Notes: a model not told the origin generated them from the sequence alone. DNA of 64,000 bases from Acidobacteriota bacterium (GCA_019639195.1 JAHBSI010000001.1:496001-560000); one strand, 5' to 3'; positions 51,164 to 60,262 are shown, numbered from the stretch's first letter. A program made the numbers and translations.

Positions 51164-51253
51164 CTAGAAAGAAATTACTCCTCTTTTTTCCTCGCATTTT
51201 GCGAAAAATGCATTCTTTCACAGGACAAGCGTATTTGTCGAATACTGATCGCC

Positions 51254-52798
51254 TTATTTTGCCCTGTGCAGGTCAAGCTCGTAGAACCAAAAATCGTTAT
51301 TCGGCTGATCGATCTTGAGCTGGTCGGTCATGCCCTTCTCATCGATCGTAAAGGTTACGAAGCCGCGTGGAAAATTGTAGTGCACGCTCGGCCGCCAATG
51401 TACCTGCCAGGTGTCGAGATGCCAATGCTCGAGGTCGGCAACAAAATTCGGTGCCGGAGCCAGCCGCATCACGAGTTTTCCGCCCTCGTCCGCTATCGTC
51501 ACATCGCCGTACATTTGGCTTGTGTACGTACCGGCATAACCATTCAGCGACAGCGAAGGTTTTGTATTTGGGATGCGTTCGGCATTGATCTTTGCGGTCT
51601 CTGCTGTTTCGGCTTCCTTTTCAGCCGCAGCACGACTCACTGCCTCAGCATTCCAATCACGAGCAGGGGCATTGACAAAAATATCCCGCATCTTCGACAT
51701 CATTATCGAAAAACCGGGCGATTCGCTGTTCGTCAGGATGACGAAACCGACGTTCTCTTCGGGTATGAGGACCGTGTAGGACAACATACCATCGAGGCCG
51801 CCGCTGTGGTTGATGATCTTGCGGCCATAATAATCGTACGTTCCCCAGCCCATCGCATACGCCGAAAAATGCCGTCCGGGAAGGTTCTCGACTGCCCTTT
51901 CAGAAAGGGGCTGGAGCGTGTTCGGCGACCACATTTCCCAGCTTTGCCGCCGTGAAAAGATCTGCTTTCCTTCGAACGTACCGCGACCGAGCTGCAGTCG
52001 GATCCATTTTGAAAGGTCGTGAACGGATGCGTTCAAGCGAACGGCGCCGATCGCCTCGTCGAGAAATCCCGGCGGCAGAGCCCGCAGTTTCCCGCCCGAC
52101 TCGTTGTGCGGCATCGCATAGTTATCCTTCAGATCGCGGACGCTCAGATTTGTCCTCGTCATTCCGAGCGGCGTCAATATCCGTGACTTAATAAAATCCG
52201 GCCAACTCTGCCCAGAAACCTTCTCAACAATGCGGCCGGCAGCGATGAACATTAGATTCTGATAGCCGTAACGCGAACGGAAGCTTGAGACCGGTTTCAA
52301 GTAGCGGACACGTCGAAGTATCTCGTCGGTCGAGTACGTCGTGTCGTACCAGAGCAGGTCGCCGCTGAACGTATCAAGGCCGACGCGATGGGAAATGATG
52401 TCGCGAATTGTGAGTTCGTGCGTCACCCACGGATCGTAAAGCTGAAATTCGGGCAGGTATTTTGAGACCTTGTCGTCCCATTTGATCTTGCCTTCGTCCA
52501 CGAGGATCGCGAGTGCGGCGGTGTTGAATGCCTTCGAGTTCGACGCGATGGCAAAGAGCGTATTCTCATCGACCTTATCCGGCTTTCCGATCTCACGAAC
52601 GCCGTAGCCTTTTTCGAAAACGACCTTGTCATCTTTTACGACGGCGATGGCCATGCCGGCATCGGACGCCTTCCACGTTTCCATCACCTTGTTCGCGTAA
52701 GCGTCTATTTCCTTCAGTTTTTCGTCAAGCGACTGCTGAGAGAATGCGGGCGACGAAAGGAAAAGCAATACAAACAGTATCGAGTAGATCTTTTTCAT
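51254..52798 (-). CDS. Secreted serine hydrolase, class C beta-lactamase/DD-peptidase family
   Basis: A 514-residue exported hydrolase. The signal peptide is cut near 'SSPAFSQ'. The active-site S-x-x-K is S86-N-S-K89, the second motif is Y-x-N-like ('YGYQN'), and the third H-x-G appears as 'NHSGG'. The C-terminal part is a DUF3471-like beta domain ('LNGYAGTYTSQMYGDV'). Such proteins include esterases and D-amino-acid peptidases; beta-lactam resistance is not implied. ATG 52798 is chosen over a longer frame. Confidence 0.88.
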   Translation of the reverse strand: MKKIYSILFVLLFLSSPAFSQQSLDEKLKEIDAYANKVMETWKASDAGMAIAVVKDDKVVFEKGYGVREIGKPDKVDENTLFAIASNSKAFNTAALAILVDEGKIKWDDKVSKYLPEFQLYDPWVTHELTIRDIISHRVGLDTFSGDLLWYDTTYSTDEILRRVRYLKPVSSFRSRYGYQNLMFIAAGRIVEKVSGQSWPDFIKSRILTPLGMTRTNLSVRDLKDNYAMPHNESGGKLRALPPGFLDEAIGAVRLNASVHDLSKWIRLQLGRGTFEGKQIFSRRQSWEMWSPNTLQPLSERAVENLPGRHFSAYAMGWGTYDYYGRKIINHSGGLDGMLSYTVLIPEENVGFVILTNSESPGFSIMMSKMRDIFVNAPARDWNAEAVSRAAAEKEAETAETAKINAERIPNTKPSLSLNGYAGTYTSQMYGDVTIADEGGKLVMRLAPAPNFVADLEHWHLDTWQVHWRPSVHYNFPRGFVTFTIDEKGMTDQLKIDQPNNDFWFYELDLHRAK

Positions 52799-52969
52799 AA
52801 TTGATTCCAGATAAGAAATTGGCGTTCCAGATGAAAATACTATCACTAAAGCCAGGCGGACAAACACACGCCGGATGCGTCCGGACCATTGCGGCAAAGG
52901 GCAAAACCATCTCGCGGTATTTAATTTTCCTATTTACATACGATATAAAACCTTTATCCTTATAGGACA

Positions 52970-54760
52970 ATGACACCGATCGTTATCACACTTGTCTTGC
53001 TCGTCCTTGCGATAGTCCTTTTCGCAAGCGAGAGACTGCCTGTTGATATCATCGGACTCATTTTGGTGATCGCCCTCGTCCTTACACAGGTCCTAACGGT
53101 GAAGGAGGCGGTCGCAGGCTTTGGGAACGACATCATCATCACGATCGCCGGACTGTTCGTTCTTGTGGGCGGGCTCGTAAAGACGGGCATCGTTGATGAG
53201 ATCGGCCATCGAATATACCGGCTCTCGGGAAGCAATGAATTCCTCCTGACAGCGCTCATTATGTTTACGGCCGCCTTGAGCGCGAGCATGCTCAAGAACA
53301 CGACTACGACCGCGATGTTCCTTCCCGTCGTTATGGGCCTTGCAGCAAGGGCAAAGATCGCACCGTCAAAGCTCCTGATGCCGCTTGCGTTTGGTGCGAT
53401 ATTGGGCGGCAGCCTGACGCTGATCGGCACCTCGACAAACCTTGCTGTTAGCGGTGCGATACAGCGTTATGGGCAGGAGCCGTTCTCGATGTTCGAGCTC
53501 CTGCCGGTCGGGATCGTAACTTTCGGCTTCGGAATGCTGTATATGCTCTTTATTGGCCGCCATATGCTGCCGCGAGTAGAAAGCAAGGAATCGCTGACGG
53601 ATCAATATCAGATACGGGATTACGTTACCGAGATAATTGTCCTGCCGAGATCGCCGCTCGTTGGTCAAAAGATCTCAGAAACGGACCTCTCAAGCGAGCT
53701 CGGCCTGACGATCCTCGGCATCGTCCGCGACGGAACGCGTATTGACGCTCCGCGGTCGAGCGAACGTATCCGCCGCCGCGATTCCCTTATCGTCGAAGGG
53801 AAGATCCAGGACCTTCTGAGGGTTAAACCGCTCGAAGGCATTGAGATCAAGCCCGAGATCTATCTCGATGATGAAGATCTGAGCAGCGAAGATGTCGGAT
53901 TGTACGAGGCGATCATAATGCGCGACTCGATCTTTGTCGGGCAGACGCTGAAGTCGATCGACTTTCGGCAGCGTTACAGAATGACGGTTCTTGCAGTAAA
54001 TCGACACGGTACGACGCTCATCGAAAAACTGAGCGATGTGAAGCTGAAATTCGGCGACGTTCTCCTGATCCAGGGGCGGAAAGAGAACGTGCAGCAGCTC
54101 GCAAGCGAAGATCAGCTGGTGCTCGTCGAAGAGATCTCGGACTCGAGCGCCCGCTTCTCAAAAAGGCGATGGGCCGTCGTCGCATTTTTGACCTTCCTGT
54201 GCCTCTCCATTTCCAAGGTCGCGGTCGGCCTGGATATCCCTCTGCCTGTTGCTGTGCTCGTCGGTGTGATGGTTTTGCTTGCAACGCAAACTGTGCGGTA
54301 TCGCGAACTCTACTCACTGATCGATATGAGGCTGCTTGTGATGATCGCCTGCATGATGAGTTTCGGGGCGGCAATGGAATCAAGCGGTGCAGATAGATTT
54401 TTGGCCGGTTTGATCGAAACCTATGTCGGAGCCTACGGCGGAACCGCCGTCCTTGCGGGATTCTTTGTTCTGACGGTCGCGTTGACGCAGCCGATGTCGA
54501 ATCAGGCGGCGGCACTGGTCGTATTGCCTGTCGCAGTAAAATCGGCGGTAGCCTTGGGGATGAATCCGCGCACATTCATCATTGCAATAACCTACGCCGC
54601 ATCCTTCTCGTTCATAACCCCGCTTGAACCAGCCTGCGTACTGATCTACACGCCCGGCCGCTACCGCTTTATGGACTTCGTCAAGGTCGGATCTATTCTC
54701 ACGATCGTCGTGTTCATTGTTTCGATCATACTTGTACCGATCTTCTGGCCTGTTCACTGA
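52970..54760 (+). CDS. SLC13-type divalent anion:Na+ symporter with TrkA-C domains
   Basis: A 596-residue transporter with about eleven TM helices. The first half has 'VLVGGLVKTGIVDEIG' and the substrate region 'SMLKNTTTTAMFLPVVMGLAARA' (split) of the ArsB/NhaD and SLC13 type. Two TrkA-C-like regulatory domains lie at about residues 210-380 ('VGQKISETDLSSELGLTILGIVRDG', 'VLLIQGRKENVQQLA'). The last membrane helices end with 'TPLEPACVLIYTPGRYR'. Anions such as dicarboxylates or sulphate are likely. Its 3' end overlaps the convergent flippase-like gene by 7 bp. Confidence 0.9.
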   Translation: MTPIVITLVLLVLAIVLFASERLPVDIIGLILVIALVLTQVLTVKEAVAGFGNDIIITIAGLFVLVGGLVKTGIVDEIGHRIYRLSGSNEFLLTALIMFTAALSASMLKNTTTTAMFLPVVMGLAARAKIAPSKLLMPLAFGAILGGSLTLIGTSTNLAVSGAIQRYGQEPFSMFELLPVGIVTFGFGMLYMLFIGRHMLPRVESKESLTDQYQIRDYVTEIIVLPRSPLVGQKISETDLSSELGLTILGIVRDGTRIDAPRSSERIRRRDSLIVEGKIQDLLRVKPLEGIEIKPEIYLDDEDLSSEDVGLYEAIIMRDSIFVGQTLKSIDFRQRYRMTVLAVNRHGTTLIEKLSDVKLKFGDVLLIQGRKENVQQLASEDQLVLVEEISDSSARFSKRRWAVVAFLTFLCLSISKVAVGLDIPLPVAVLVGVMVLLATQTVRYRELYSLIDMRLLVMIACMMSFGAAMESSGADRFLAGLIETYVGAYGGTAVLAGFFVLTVALTQPMSNQAAALVVLPVAVKSAVALGMNPRTFIIAITYAASFSFITPLEPACVLIYTPGRYRFMDFVKVGSILTIVVFIVSIILVPIFWPVH

Positions 54761-55833
54761 TCCTCGGCCTGTTTGCCAAAAAAATGGCTCAGCTTTAGCC
54801 CGCGTCGAACTATCAGCGTTATGCCCATCAGCGTCCAGAAGAGCATCCTGCCCTTTCGCAGAAGGGCGATAGTAACGCCGATGCCGGCGGCCATGCCGAG
54901 CGTTCGAGCAACGAATTGCGCGCCCGCTTCATCAACTCCGATCACGAACGGAACCAGCTTGAAGACTATCGTGATCAAGCGGCTCGTGGATTCAAGCAGA
55001 AACGCCTGCGTAAGATGCGGCATGCGGTCGCCGATCTGGCTCAGGATGTACCAGACCTCCGTTATGCCGAGCGAATGGTACGCGATCTCAAAGAAGCAGA
55101 TCGGGAGAAATCTCTTCGGATATTGCCGATAAAAGCTGAAGATAAAATTCTCAAAAAGCCGAATGTGCATTCGCCAGGTGCCAGTGATCGACGGTGCGAT
55201 CCCTCGTTGATAGAGCTTCTCGCAAAGCTCACTTGCAAGGTGCCATTGCCTTACGACCAGCAGGATCAAAAAGATGATCACCGCAACGAGAGCGCCGATC
55301 AGAAGATCGATCGTAAAGGCCCAGCCTTCTTCGAGCTCAAAGCTTCGCACAAGCGTCAACGAACCCAGGATCAGGAAAAGACTTGTAATAAAACTGTAAA
55401 AAAGATTCTCGGTCGCTACAGACGAAAGGCCGACAACTAGCGGCAAACGACGGCGAACGGCTACCGCCTTTGCCGTACCGCTTACTAGAATGCCGAGCGG
55501 TATCACGGAACTCATTGCTTCACCGATGATGACACCGGTCAGACTGTCTCGAATCGGCAGGTCGTAGGGCTCGCCAACCGAAAGCTTCCACGCAGATGCC
55601 CTTGTAATAAGGCGTAGAGCGTAGATCAGCAGCAGGACCGCAAAGCCGCTTATGCCGAGCTTTGCGACCTCACCGGCAAGCTCGCTGAATCCGATCGAGT
55701 AAATAAAATATACGAAAAGGCCCACTCCGATCGTCGTTAGAACGATCGCAGCTATCTTCAGGCGGTTGATGTGATGCGGAACGAGCCGAGGAAGTGGTGT
55801 TTCGTCGTCGCTCGGCTGATTTTCAAGATCCAC
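54754..55833 (-). CDS. UPF0104/LPG synthase-like flippase-domain membrane protein
   Basis: A 359-residue protein with about eight TM helices and the lysylphosphatidylglycerol synthase TM-region fold (UPF0104, Pfam LPG_synthase_TM). Marks are 'VIIGEAMSSVIPLGILVSGTAKAVAVRRRLP' (read in parts) and 'STSRLITIVFKLVPFVIGVDEAGAQFV'. Family members flip or synthesise lipids in the inner membrane. It converges with the SLC13 gene with a 7-bp overlap. Confidence 0.85.
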   Translation of the reverse strand: MDLENQPSDDETPLPRLVPHHINRLKIAAIVLTTIGVGLFVYFIYSIGFSELAGEVAKLGISGFAVLLLIYALRLITRASAWKLSVGEPYDLPIRDSLTGVIIGEAMSSVIPLGILVSGTAKAVAVRRRLPLVVGLSSVATENLFYSFITSLFLILGSLTLVRSFELEEGWAFTIDLLIGALVAVIIFLILLVVRQWHLASELCEKLYQRGIAPSITGTWRMHIRLFENFIFSFYRQYPKRFLPICFFEIAYHSLGITEVWYILSQIGDRMPHLTQAFLLESTSRLITIVFKLVPFVIGVDEAGAQFVARTLGMAAGIGVTIALLRKGRMLFWTLMGITLIVRRGLKLSHFFGKQAEDQ

Positions 55834-55920
55834 GTATGTCGTTGCCTTTGCACGAGGGCTTTTCTAAAATGTTAGTTTATCCATAAACTAGTTTTTCGAG
55901 AACCATAAGGAAACAAAAAT

Positions 55921-57093
55921 ATGAGCACCGCCGCAGAAGCACCTATCAATAGCAACGCATTGACCATACTTTCTGAAGATGAAGAACAGTTCCGGGCCGC
56001 AGTCCGCGAGTTCGCCGAAGGCGAAGTTCGGCCAAAGCTCGAGGCGATGGAGCACAATTCAAAGCTTGACGCCGACCTCATCAAACAGTGTTTTGAGCTC
56101 GGCCTGATGGCCATCGAATCGCCGGAAGAATACGGCGGTGCGGGATCGACGATCTTCAATGCGATCATCGCGATCGAGGAATTGGCGCGTGTAGATGCGA
56201 GCGTTTCGGTTTTTGTGGATGTTCACAACACGCTCGTAACAAATGCTTTCCTGAAATGGGGCAGCAGTGAGCTCAAGAAAAAATATATGCCGCAGCTCGC
56301 CTCGGGCCGCGTCGGTGCTTATGCACTCTCGGAAGCAAGTTCGGGCTCGGATGCGTTCGCGCTAAAGACGAAAGCGGTCGATAAAGGCGATCATTGGGAA
56401 CTTAGCGGCCAGAAGCTCTGGATCACGAACGGCAACGAGGGGGAAATATTTATCGTCTTTGCGACGATCGACGCTGACGCGGGTTACAAGGGCATTACGG
56501 CATTCATTGTCGAAAAAGGCTTCGAAGGCTTCACGGTCGGCAAGAAAGAAGACAAGCTCGGCATTCGCGCATCTTCGACGACGGAGCTCATCTTCGACGG
56601 CTGCAAAGTACCGAAGGAGAACGTCCTCGGCGAGGTCGGCAAAGGCTACAAGGTGTCGATCGAGACCCTGAACGAAGGGCGTATCGGTATCGCCGCACAG
56701 ATGCTCGGCATTGCTCAAGGTGCATTCGAGGCTGCGTTGAAATACACAGCCGAACGCGAACAGTTCGGCTCGGCGCTGAACAGTTTTCAGGCCGTACAGT
56801 TCCAACTTGCCGAAATGGCGGTCGAGATCGAGGCGACCCGTCTGCTCGTTTATAACGCCGCACGGCTCAAAGACGCTGGAAAGAGTTTCTTGAAAGAAGC
56901 CGCCATCGCAAAGCTCTACGCATCACGCTGCGCCGAGGCCGTTGCTTCCAAGGCGATCGAACTCTACGGCGGCTACGGCTACGTCAAAGACTATCCGGTC
57001 GAAAAGTTCTGGCGCGATTCAAAGATCGGCTCGATCTACGAAGGCACCTCGAATATGCAGCTGCAGACCATCGCAAAACTCATAATGAAGTAG
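55921..57093 (+). CDS. Acyl-CoA dehydrogenase
   Basis: A 390-residue FAD acyl-CoA dehydrogenase of the short/branched-chain group. Motifs are 'YALSEASSGSDAFALKTKA', 'LSGQKLWITNG', 'LGIRASSTTELIFDG', and the catalytic glutamate region 'GSIYEGTSNMQL', here with E in 'IYEGTSN'. It oxidises acyl-CoA thioesters in fatty-acid or branched-chain amino-acid breakdown. AAGGAAAC lies about 7 nt before the ATG. Chain-length specificity is not readable. Confidence 0.94.
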   Translation: MSTAAEAPINSNALTILSEDEEQFRAAVREFAEGEVRPKLEAMEHNSKLDADLIKQCFELGLMAIESPEEYGGAGSTIFNAIIAIEELARVDASVSVFVDVHNTLVTNAFLKWGSSELKKKYMPQLASGRVGAYALSEASSGSDAFALKTKAVDKGDHWELSGQKLWITNGNEGEIFIVFATIDADAGYKGITAFIVEKGFEGFTVGKKEDKLGIRASSTTELIFDGCKVPKENVLGEVGKGYKVSIETLNEGRIGIAAQMLGIAQGAFEAALKYTAEREQFGSALNSFQAVQFQLAEMAVEIEATRLLVYNAARLKDAGKSFLKEAAIAKLYASRCAEAVASKAIELYGGYGYVKDYPVEKFWRDSKIGSIYEGTSNMQLQTIAKLIMK

Positions 57094-57118
57094 GGCCGGA
57101 TTCGCCACAAGGGATTTG

Positions 57119-57148
57119 TTGGAAGCTGGCAAGCTCGCATCTGATAAT
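57119..57148 (+). promoter_or_regulatory. Predicted promoter of the small CxxC protein gene
   Basis: TTGGAA (57119-57124) and GATAAT (57143-57148), spaced 18 bp. The ATG follows after 9 nt, again a leaderless layout. Confidence 0.35.
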
Positions 57149-57157
57149 CAATAGCGT

Positions 57158-57436
57158 ATGGACAGTAGAGTGACGATCGACGGCTGTGAGTTCTTATTCA
57201 AATGCCCGCAAAAATGGGACGCCTTGGAGACGACGGCAGATCCAGGTGTTCGCTTCTGCAGCGAATGTGAGCGCAGCGTCTATTTTGCCGAGGATAAAGA
57301 AGCTGCGGGCCGTCTCAGTGCACTCGGCAAATGTGTCGCTTTACGCACCGACCGGAACCGAGACAGGGTTACCCTCGGCATGATGGCGGCCCCAAAAAAC
57401 GAGCGGCCGCCCGATCCTTCCGAACGTGAGGAATAG
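57158..57436 (+). CDS. Small cysteine-rich (CxxC) protein of unknown function
   Basis: A 92-residue protein. Cysteines occur as C10, C16 ('FLFKCPQKWDAL'), C34-x2-C37 ('VRFCSECERSVYFAED') and C58 ('LGKCVALRTD'), followed by an acidic, Pro-rich tail. The pattern suggests a metal-binding or redox module and is one I recognise from uncharacterised bacterial proteins, but no function is known. The GNAT gene starts 9 nt after it, so they are likely co-transcribed. Confidence 0.65.
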   Translation: MDSRVTIDGCEFLFKCPQKWDALETTADPGVRFCSECERSVYFAEDKEAAGRLSALGKCVALRTDRNRDRVTLGMMAAPKNERPPDPSEREE

Positions 57437-57445
57437 AAGCTGGAT

Positions 57446-57970
57446 TTGGATGTTTCGATCAGAAAAGCCGATCTCCCGGACGACGCGAAGTTGCTGACAG
57501 ACCTGTCATACACGACGTTCTGGGATGCCTTTGCGTCGCATCCGAAGAATTCGCCTGAGGATATGAAACACTATATGCGGCAGGCGTTCAGCGAGGAGCA
57601 GATCGCCGCTGAGTTGGCGGATGAGAACACGATCTTCTTGATCGCTGAGGCCGGCGGAAAGGCGGCGGGCTACGCAAAGCTCGTTCGGCACGCCGTTGAG
57701 GACGGGATCTCGGCGAAACGTCCCATAGAGCTTTCACGGCTCTATTCCCATCAGGAGTTTTTAGGGAAGGGCGTTGGGCAGGAACTGATGGACGAGTGCC
57801 TCGCGGTGGCACGTCGTGAGGGCCACGACGTGATGTGGCTCGGTGTCTGGGAATTTAACCCGCGGGCACAGCGATTCTACGAAAAGAACGGCTTTTGTGC
57901 CGTCGGCAAACACATTTTCCAGCTCGGCGCAGATGCACAGACCGATCTTCTGATGCAGCGGGATATTTGA
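57446..57970 (+). CDS. GNAT family N-acetyltransferase
   Basis: A 174-residue acetyltransferase. The acetyl-CoA pyrophosphate loop (Q/R-x-x-G-x-G/A) is seen as 'HQEFLGKGVGQELMDECL', and the C-terminal 'WEFNPRAQRFYEKNGFCAVG' is the standard motif B. It starts with TTG at 57446, the only start that includes the 'SIRKADLPDD' first strand. The substrate is unknown. It follows the CxxC gene. Confidence 0.85.
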   Translation: MDVSIRKADLPDDAKLLTDLSYTTFWDAFASHPKNSPEDMKHYMRQAFSEEQIAAELADENTIFLIAEAGGKAAGYAKLVRHAVEDGISAKRPIELSRLYSHQEFLGKGVGQELMDECLAVARREGHDVMWLGVWEFNPRAQRFYEKNGFCAVGKHIFQLGADAQTDLLMQRDI

Positions 57971-57976
57971 CGCCGC

Positions 57977-58948
57977 TTACTTATGATGGGCTTTGAAAAA
58001 ATCCCAGATCACATCCGTCGCGTTCAGATCCTTTGAAGGTTCGTCCGCCGCTTCGCGGCCTTTTTTGCCGCCCGGCCATGCGTGCAGGCCGCCCTTTATC
58101 GAGATCACTTCAACATCTGCCTGCGCGGCACAACCGGTGAATTTCTCGGTCGTAATGTTCCCCTTTACAGTCTTTTCCGGAGTGTCGCTGCAGCCGGAAT
58201 TCTTCGCCCAGTATTTCGCACCGTCCTTAACGGAGCTGTACGGTTCCGACTGATTCGGCGAGATCTTTGCTCGGTCGCTTATCCCGCCGTCATGCGGAAC
58301 GGCCGTGTCAGCGGTGCCGTTGATCAGGAGGATCGCAACCTTGCCGGTCGGTTTTGGAGAGCTCGCAAATATCGACCCCGAAACTGGTGCCGCAGCCGCG
58401 ATCTTGTCCGAAAGTTTTGCGGCGAGATAGCCGGAGATCATTGCACCGTTCGAGAAACCGGTCAAATAAACGCGTTTCTTATCGACGCCGTATTCAGCGA
58501 CCAGTGCGTCGATCAATTTCGAGATGAATGCGACATCGTCAACCTTCTCCCGCATCGCATACGCACAGCAGCCGCCGGCATTGAACGTCAACAAAATATT
58601 GCCCATTCGGCCGGAGCCATTCGGATACGCAACGATGAAGTTCTCCTTATCGGCCTTTTCGCTGAAGCCGCTCATGTTGACCATGTTTGCCGCATTCCCA
58701 CCGCCGCCGTGAAATGCGATCACAAGCGGCAGCGACTTATCTTTCTTGAAATTCGGCGGCAAATGAAGGATATAGCTACGCTTGACGCCGTTTACGTCGA
58801 TCTCGTACGTCGAGGCTGCAGCTTGCGTTTGATTCGCGGCCTGTCGAGCCCCGATCATCTTTCGCAGGCGTCCGTTGCGCTGCCCGCAAACTATGGTGGC
58901 CGAAAGGGCGGTAAGGGCGATCAAGGCGGTCACATATACGGGTTTCAT
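57977..58948 (-). CDS. Secreted PHB depolymerase-like alpha/beta hydrolase (LpqC/esterase family)
   Basis: A 323-residue exported esterase. The signal peptide is cut near 'VCGQ'. The catalytic serine is in G-F-S-N-G ('VYLTGFSNGAMISGYLA'), with the oxyanion region 'FHGGGGNAANMV'. Four cysteines occur in the mature part and likely form disulphides, including an adjacent pair in 'AGGCCAYAM'. Polyhydroxyalkanoate or polyphenol-ester hydrolysis are family options. It converges with the GNAT gene. Confidence 0.9.
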   Translation of the reverse strand: MKPVYVTALIALTALSATIVCGQRNGRLRKMIGARQAANQTQAAASTYEIDVNGVKRSYILHLPPNFKKDKSLPLVIAFHGGGGNAANMVNMSGFSEKADKENFIVAYPNGSGRMGNILLTFNAGGCCAYAMREKVDDVAFISKLIDALVAEYGVDKKRVYLTGFSNGAMISGYLAAKLSDKIAAAAPVSGSIFASSPKPTGKVAILLINGTADTAVPHDGGISDRAKISPNQSEPYSSVKDGAKYWAKNSGCSDTPEKTVKGNITTEKFTGCAAQADVEVISIKGGLHAWPGGKKGREAADEPSKDLNATDVIWDFFKAHHK

Positions 58949-59033
58949 TCGAGTTTTGCTCCTGTCATTGCTGCATTATTTGACGTGCCGGCCTGCGGGT
59001 AAGTCTTAAAAATCCACGAGTGTAAGAATTACA

Positions 59034-59062
59034 TTGACCTCAGGTTCGACGGGTGCGATAAT
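59034..59062 (+). promoter_or_regulatory. Predicted promoter of the Rv2578c-type radical SAM gene
   Basis: TTGACC (59034-59039) and GATAAT (59057-59062) with ideal 17-bp spacing. The GTG start follows after 9 nt, so the transcript would be leaderless. The best promoter match in the window. Confidence 0.5.
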
Positions 59063-59071
59063 GTTGCAGCT

Positions 59072-60106
59072 GTGCGACACATCACAAATCCGCCGAATCC
59101 ATACAACAAGCTCTCGTCCGAATTCGTCGGTGAACCGCCGCCGACAAAGCTCGAGGTCTTTGAAGAAACGGCGACAAAAAAGTTGATCACAAAGGCATTT
59201 GCCTCCGGTTGGGAAGGCGGCTGGCGATACACCGTAAATTGCTATCGAGGCTGTGTGCACGGCTGCACTTACTGTTTCGCGCGCCAATATCACGAGTACC
59301 TCGGCTACGGTGCGGGCACGGATTTCGAAACGAAGATCGTCGTCAAACCCAACGCGCCGCAATTGCTGAGGGCCGAATTGAAAAAATGCCGGGACAAGAT
59401 GCCGCATCTGGATTTTTCGTTTGCGACCGACCCGTATATCGCCCTTGAGGCGGAATACAAGCTGACAAGACAGTGCCTTGAGGTCTGCTCGGAGTTTCGC
59501 GTGCCAGTGAGCATTGTCACGAAATCGCCGCTTGTTACTCGGGACATCGATGTATTGCAGCGGCTGGAGAAAGTCAGTGTTTTCTTCTCGATCCCGTTTC
59601 TGACGAAGGAAAGATCAAATCCGTTCGAGCCATACACGCCCGTGCCGGACGCCCGTTTTCGCGCAATGAAGACCGTTGCCGACGCCGGAATCAAGGTCGG
59701 CATCGGCGTCGCACCGATCATTCCCGGCTACAACGAATCCGACATTCCGGGCCTCCTGGAGCGGGCAAAAGAGTGCGGTGCCGAGCGGGCGTTTATGTCA
59801 ATGCTGCATATCGACACGCCGTCGATCGAGGAGTATTTCGTAGCAAAGATGCGCGAACGCCTGCCGGAAACGCGTGTCGCAAAGATCATCAATTCGATGA
59901 AACGCGAACGCGGCGGAACACTGCGTCACCGCTCGTACAAGGAGCGGATGACGGGCAAGACCGAGCAATGGGACGTAACGCAAAGGCTATTTGATTTTCA
60001 CGTTCGCAGGCTGGGATTCAACATAAAAGAGTTCGGCTCCGACCATCTCACCGTCGAGGAAAGCACCGCTCCGGAAACTCAACCTCAACAACTAACGCTC
60101 TTTTAG
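59072..60106 (+). CDS. Radical SAM protein, Rv2578c/PA0069 family
   Basis: A 344-residue radical SAM protein with CxxxCxxC in 'CYRGCVHGCTYCFARQYHEYLG' (split), the form of the Rv2578c/SPL-related group. The substrate region includes 'DFETKIVVKPNAPQLLRAEL' and 'SIVTKSPLVTRDIDVL'. The family function is unknown; relatives of spore photoproduct lyase suggest nucleic-acid chemistry. It starts with GTG 59072 just after a strong promoter. Confidence 0.88.
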   Translation: MRHITNPPNPYNKLSSEFVGEPPPTKLEVFEETATKKLITKAFASGWEGGWRYTVNCYRGCVHGCTYCFARQYHEYLGYGAGTDFETKIVVKPNAPQLLRAELKKCRDKMPHLDFSFATDPYIALEAEYKLTRQCLEVCSEFRVPVSIVTKSPLVTRDIDVLQRLEKVSVFFSIPFLTKERSNPFEPYTPVPDARFRAMKTVADAGIKVGIGVAPIIPGYNESDIPGLLERAKECGAERAFMSMLHIDTPSIEEYFVAKMRERLPETRVAKIINSMKRERGGTLRHRSYKERMTGKTEQWDVTQRLFDFHVRRLGFNIKEFGSDHLTVEESTAPETQPQQLTLF

Positions 60107-60152
60107 GAAAGTCATGAAAGCCGTGTCCTTGGCGGCATTCGGGCGGCTCTCT

Positions 60153-60262
60153 ATTCGTGCATTCGTGGCGATCCCGGCCCTTTGCGGTCTTCTCCTTGTC
60201 GCGTGTCGCTTTGTGCGGTTTGTGTCGTTTTGTGCGTTTTGTGTCGATCTGTGCGGTTTGTG
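60153..60262 (+). repeat. Short tandem ATTCGTG/TTTGTG repeats in an intergenic gap
   Basis: ATTCGTG occurs twice 8 bp apart (60153, 60161), and TTTGTG (one TCTGTG) six times at 60210, 60219, 60229, 60238, 60248 and 60257, so the period alternates between 9 and 10 bp. The 60107-60357 gap has no convincing gene; a 79-codon frame over the repeats translates to low-complexity Phe/Val/Cys. Confidence 0.6.

Noticed and set aside
51254..52798. A true beta-lactamase resistance gene.
   Set aside because: The class C-type motifs are shared with esterases and peptidases, and the DUF3471-like tail argues against a dedicated lactamase.
52831..52965. A 44-codon frame (MKILSLKPGGQ...) before the SLC13 gene.
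   Set aside because: No ribosome site, no recognisable family, AT-rich end that looks like promoter sequence, and it ends only 4 nt before the next ATG.
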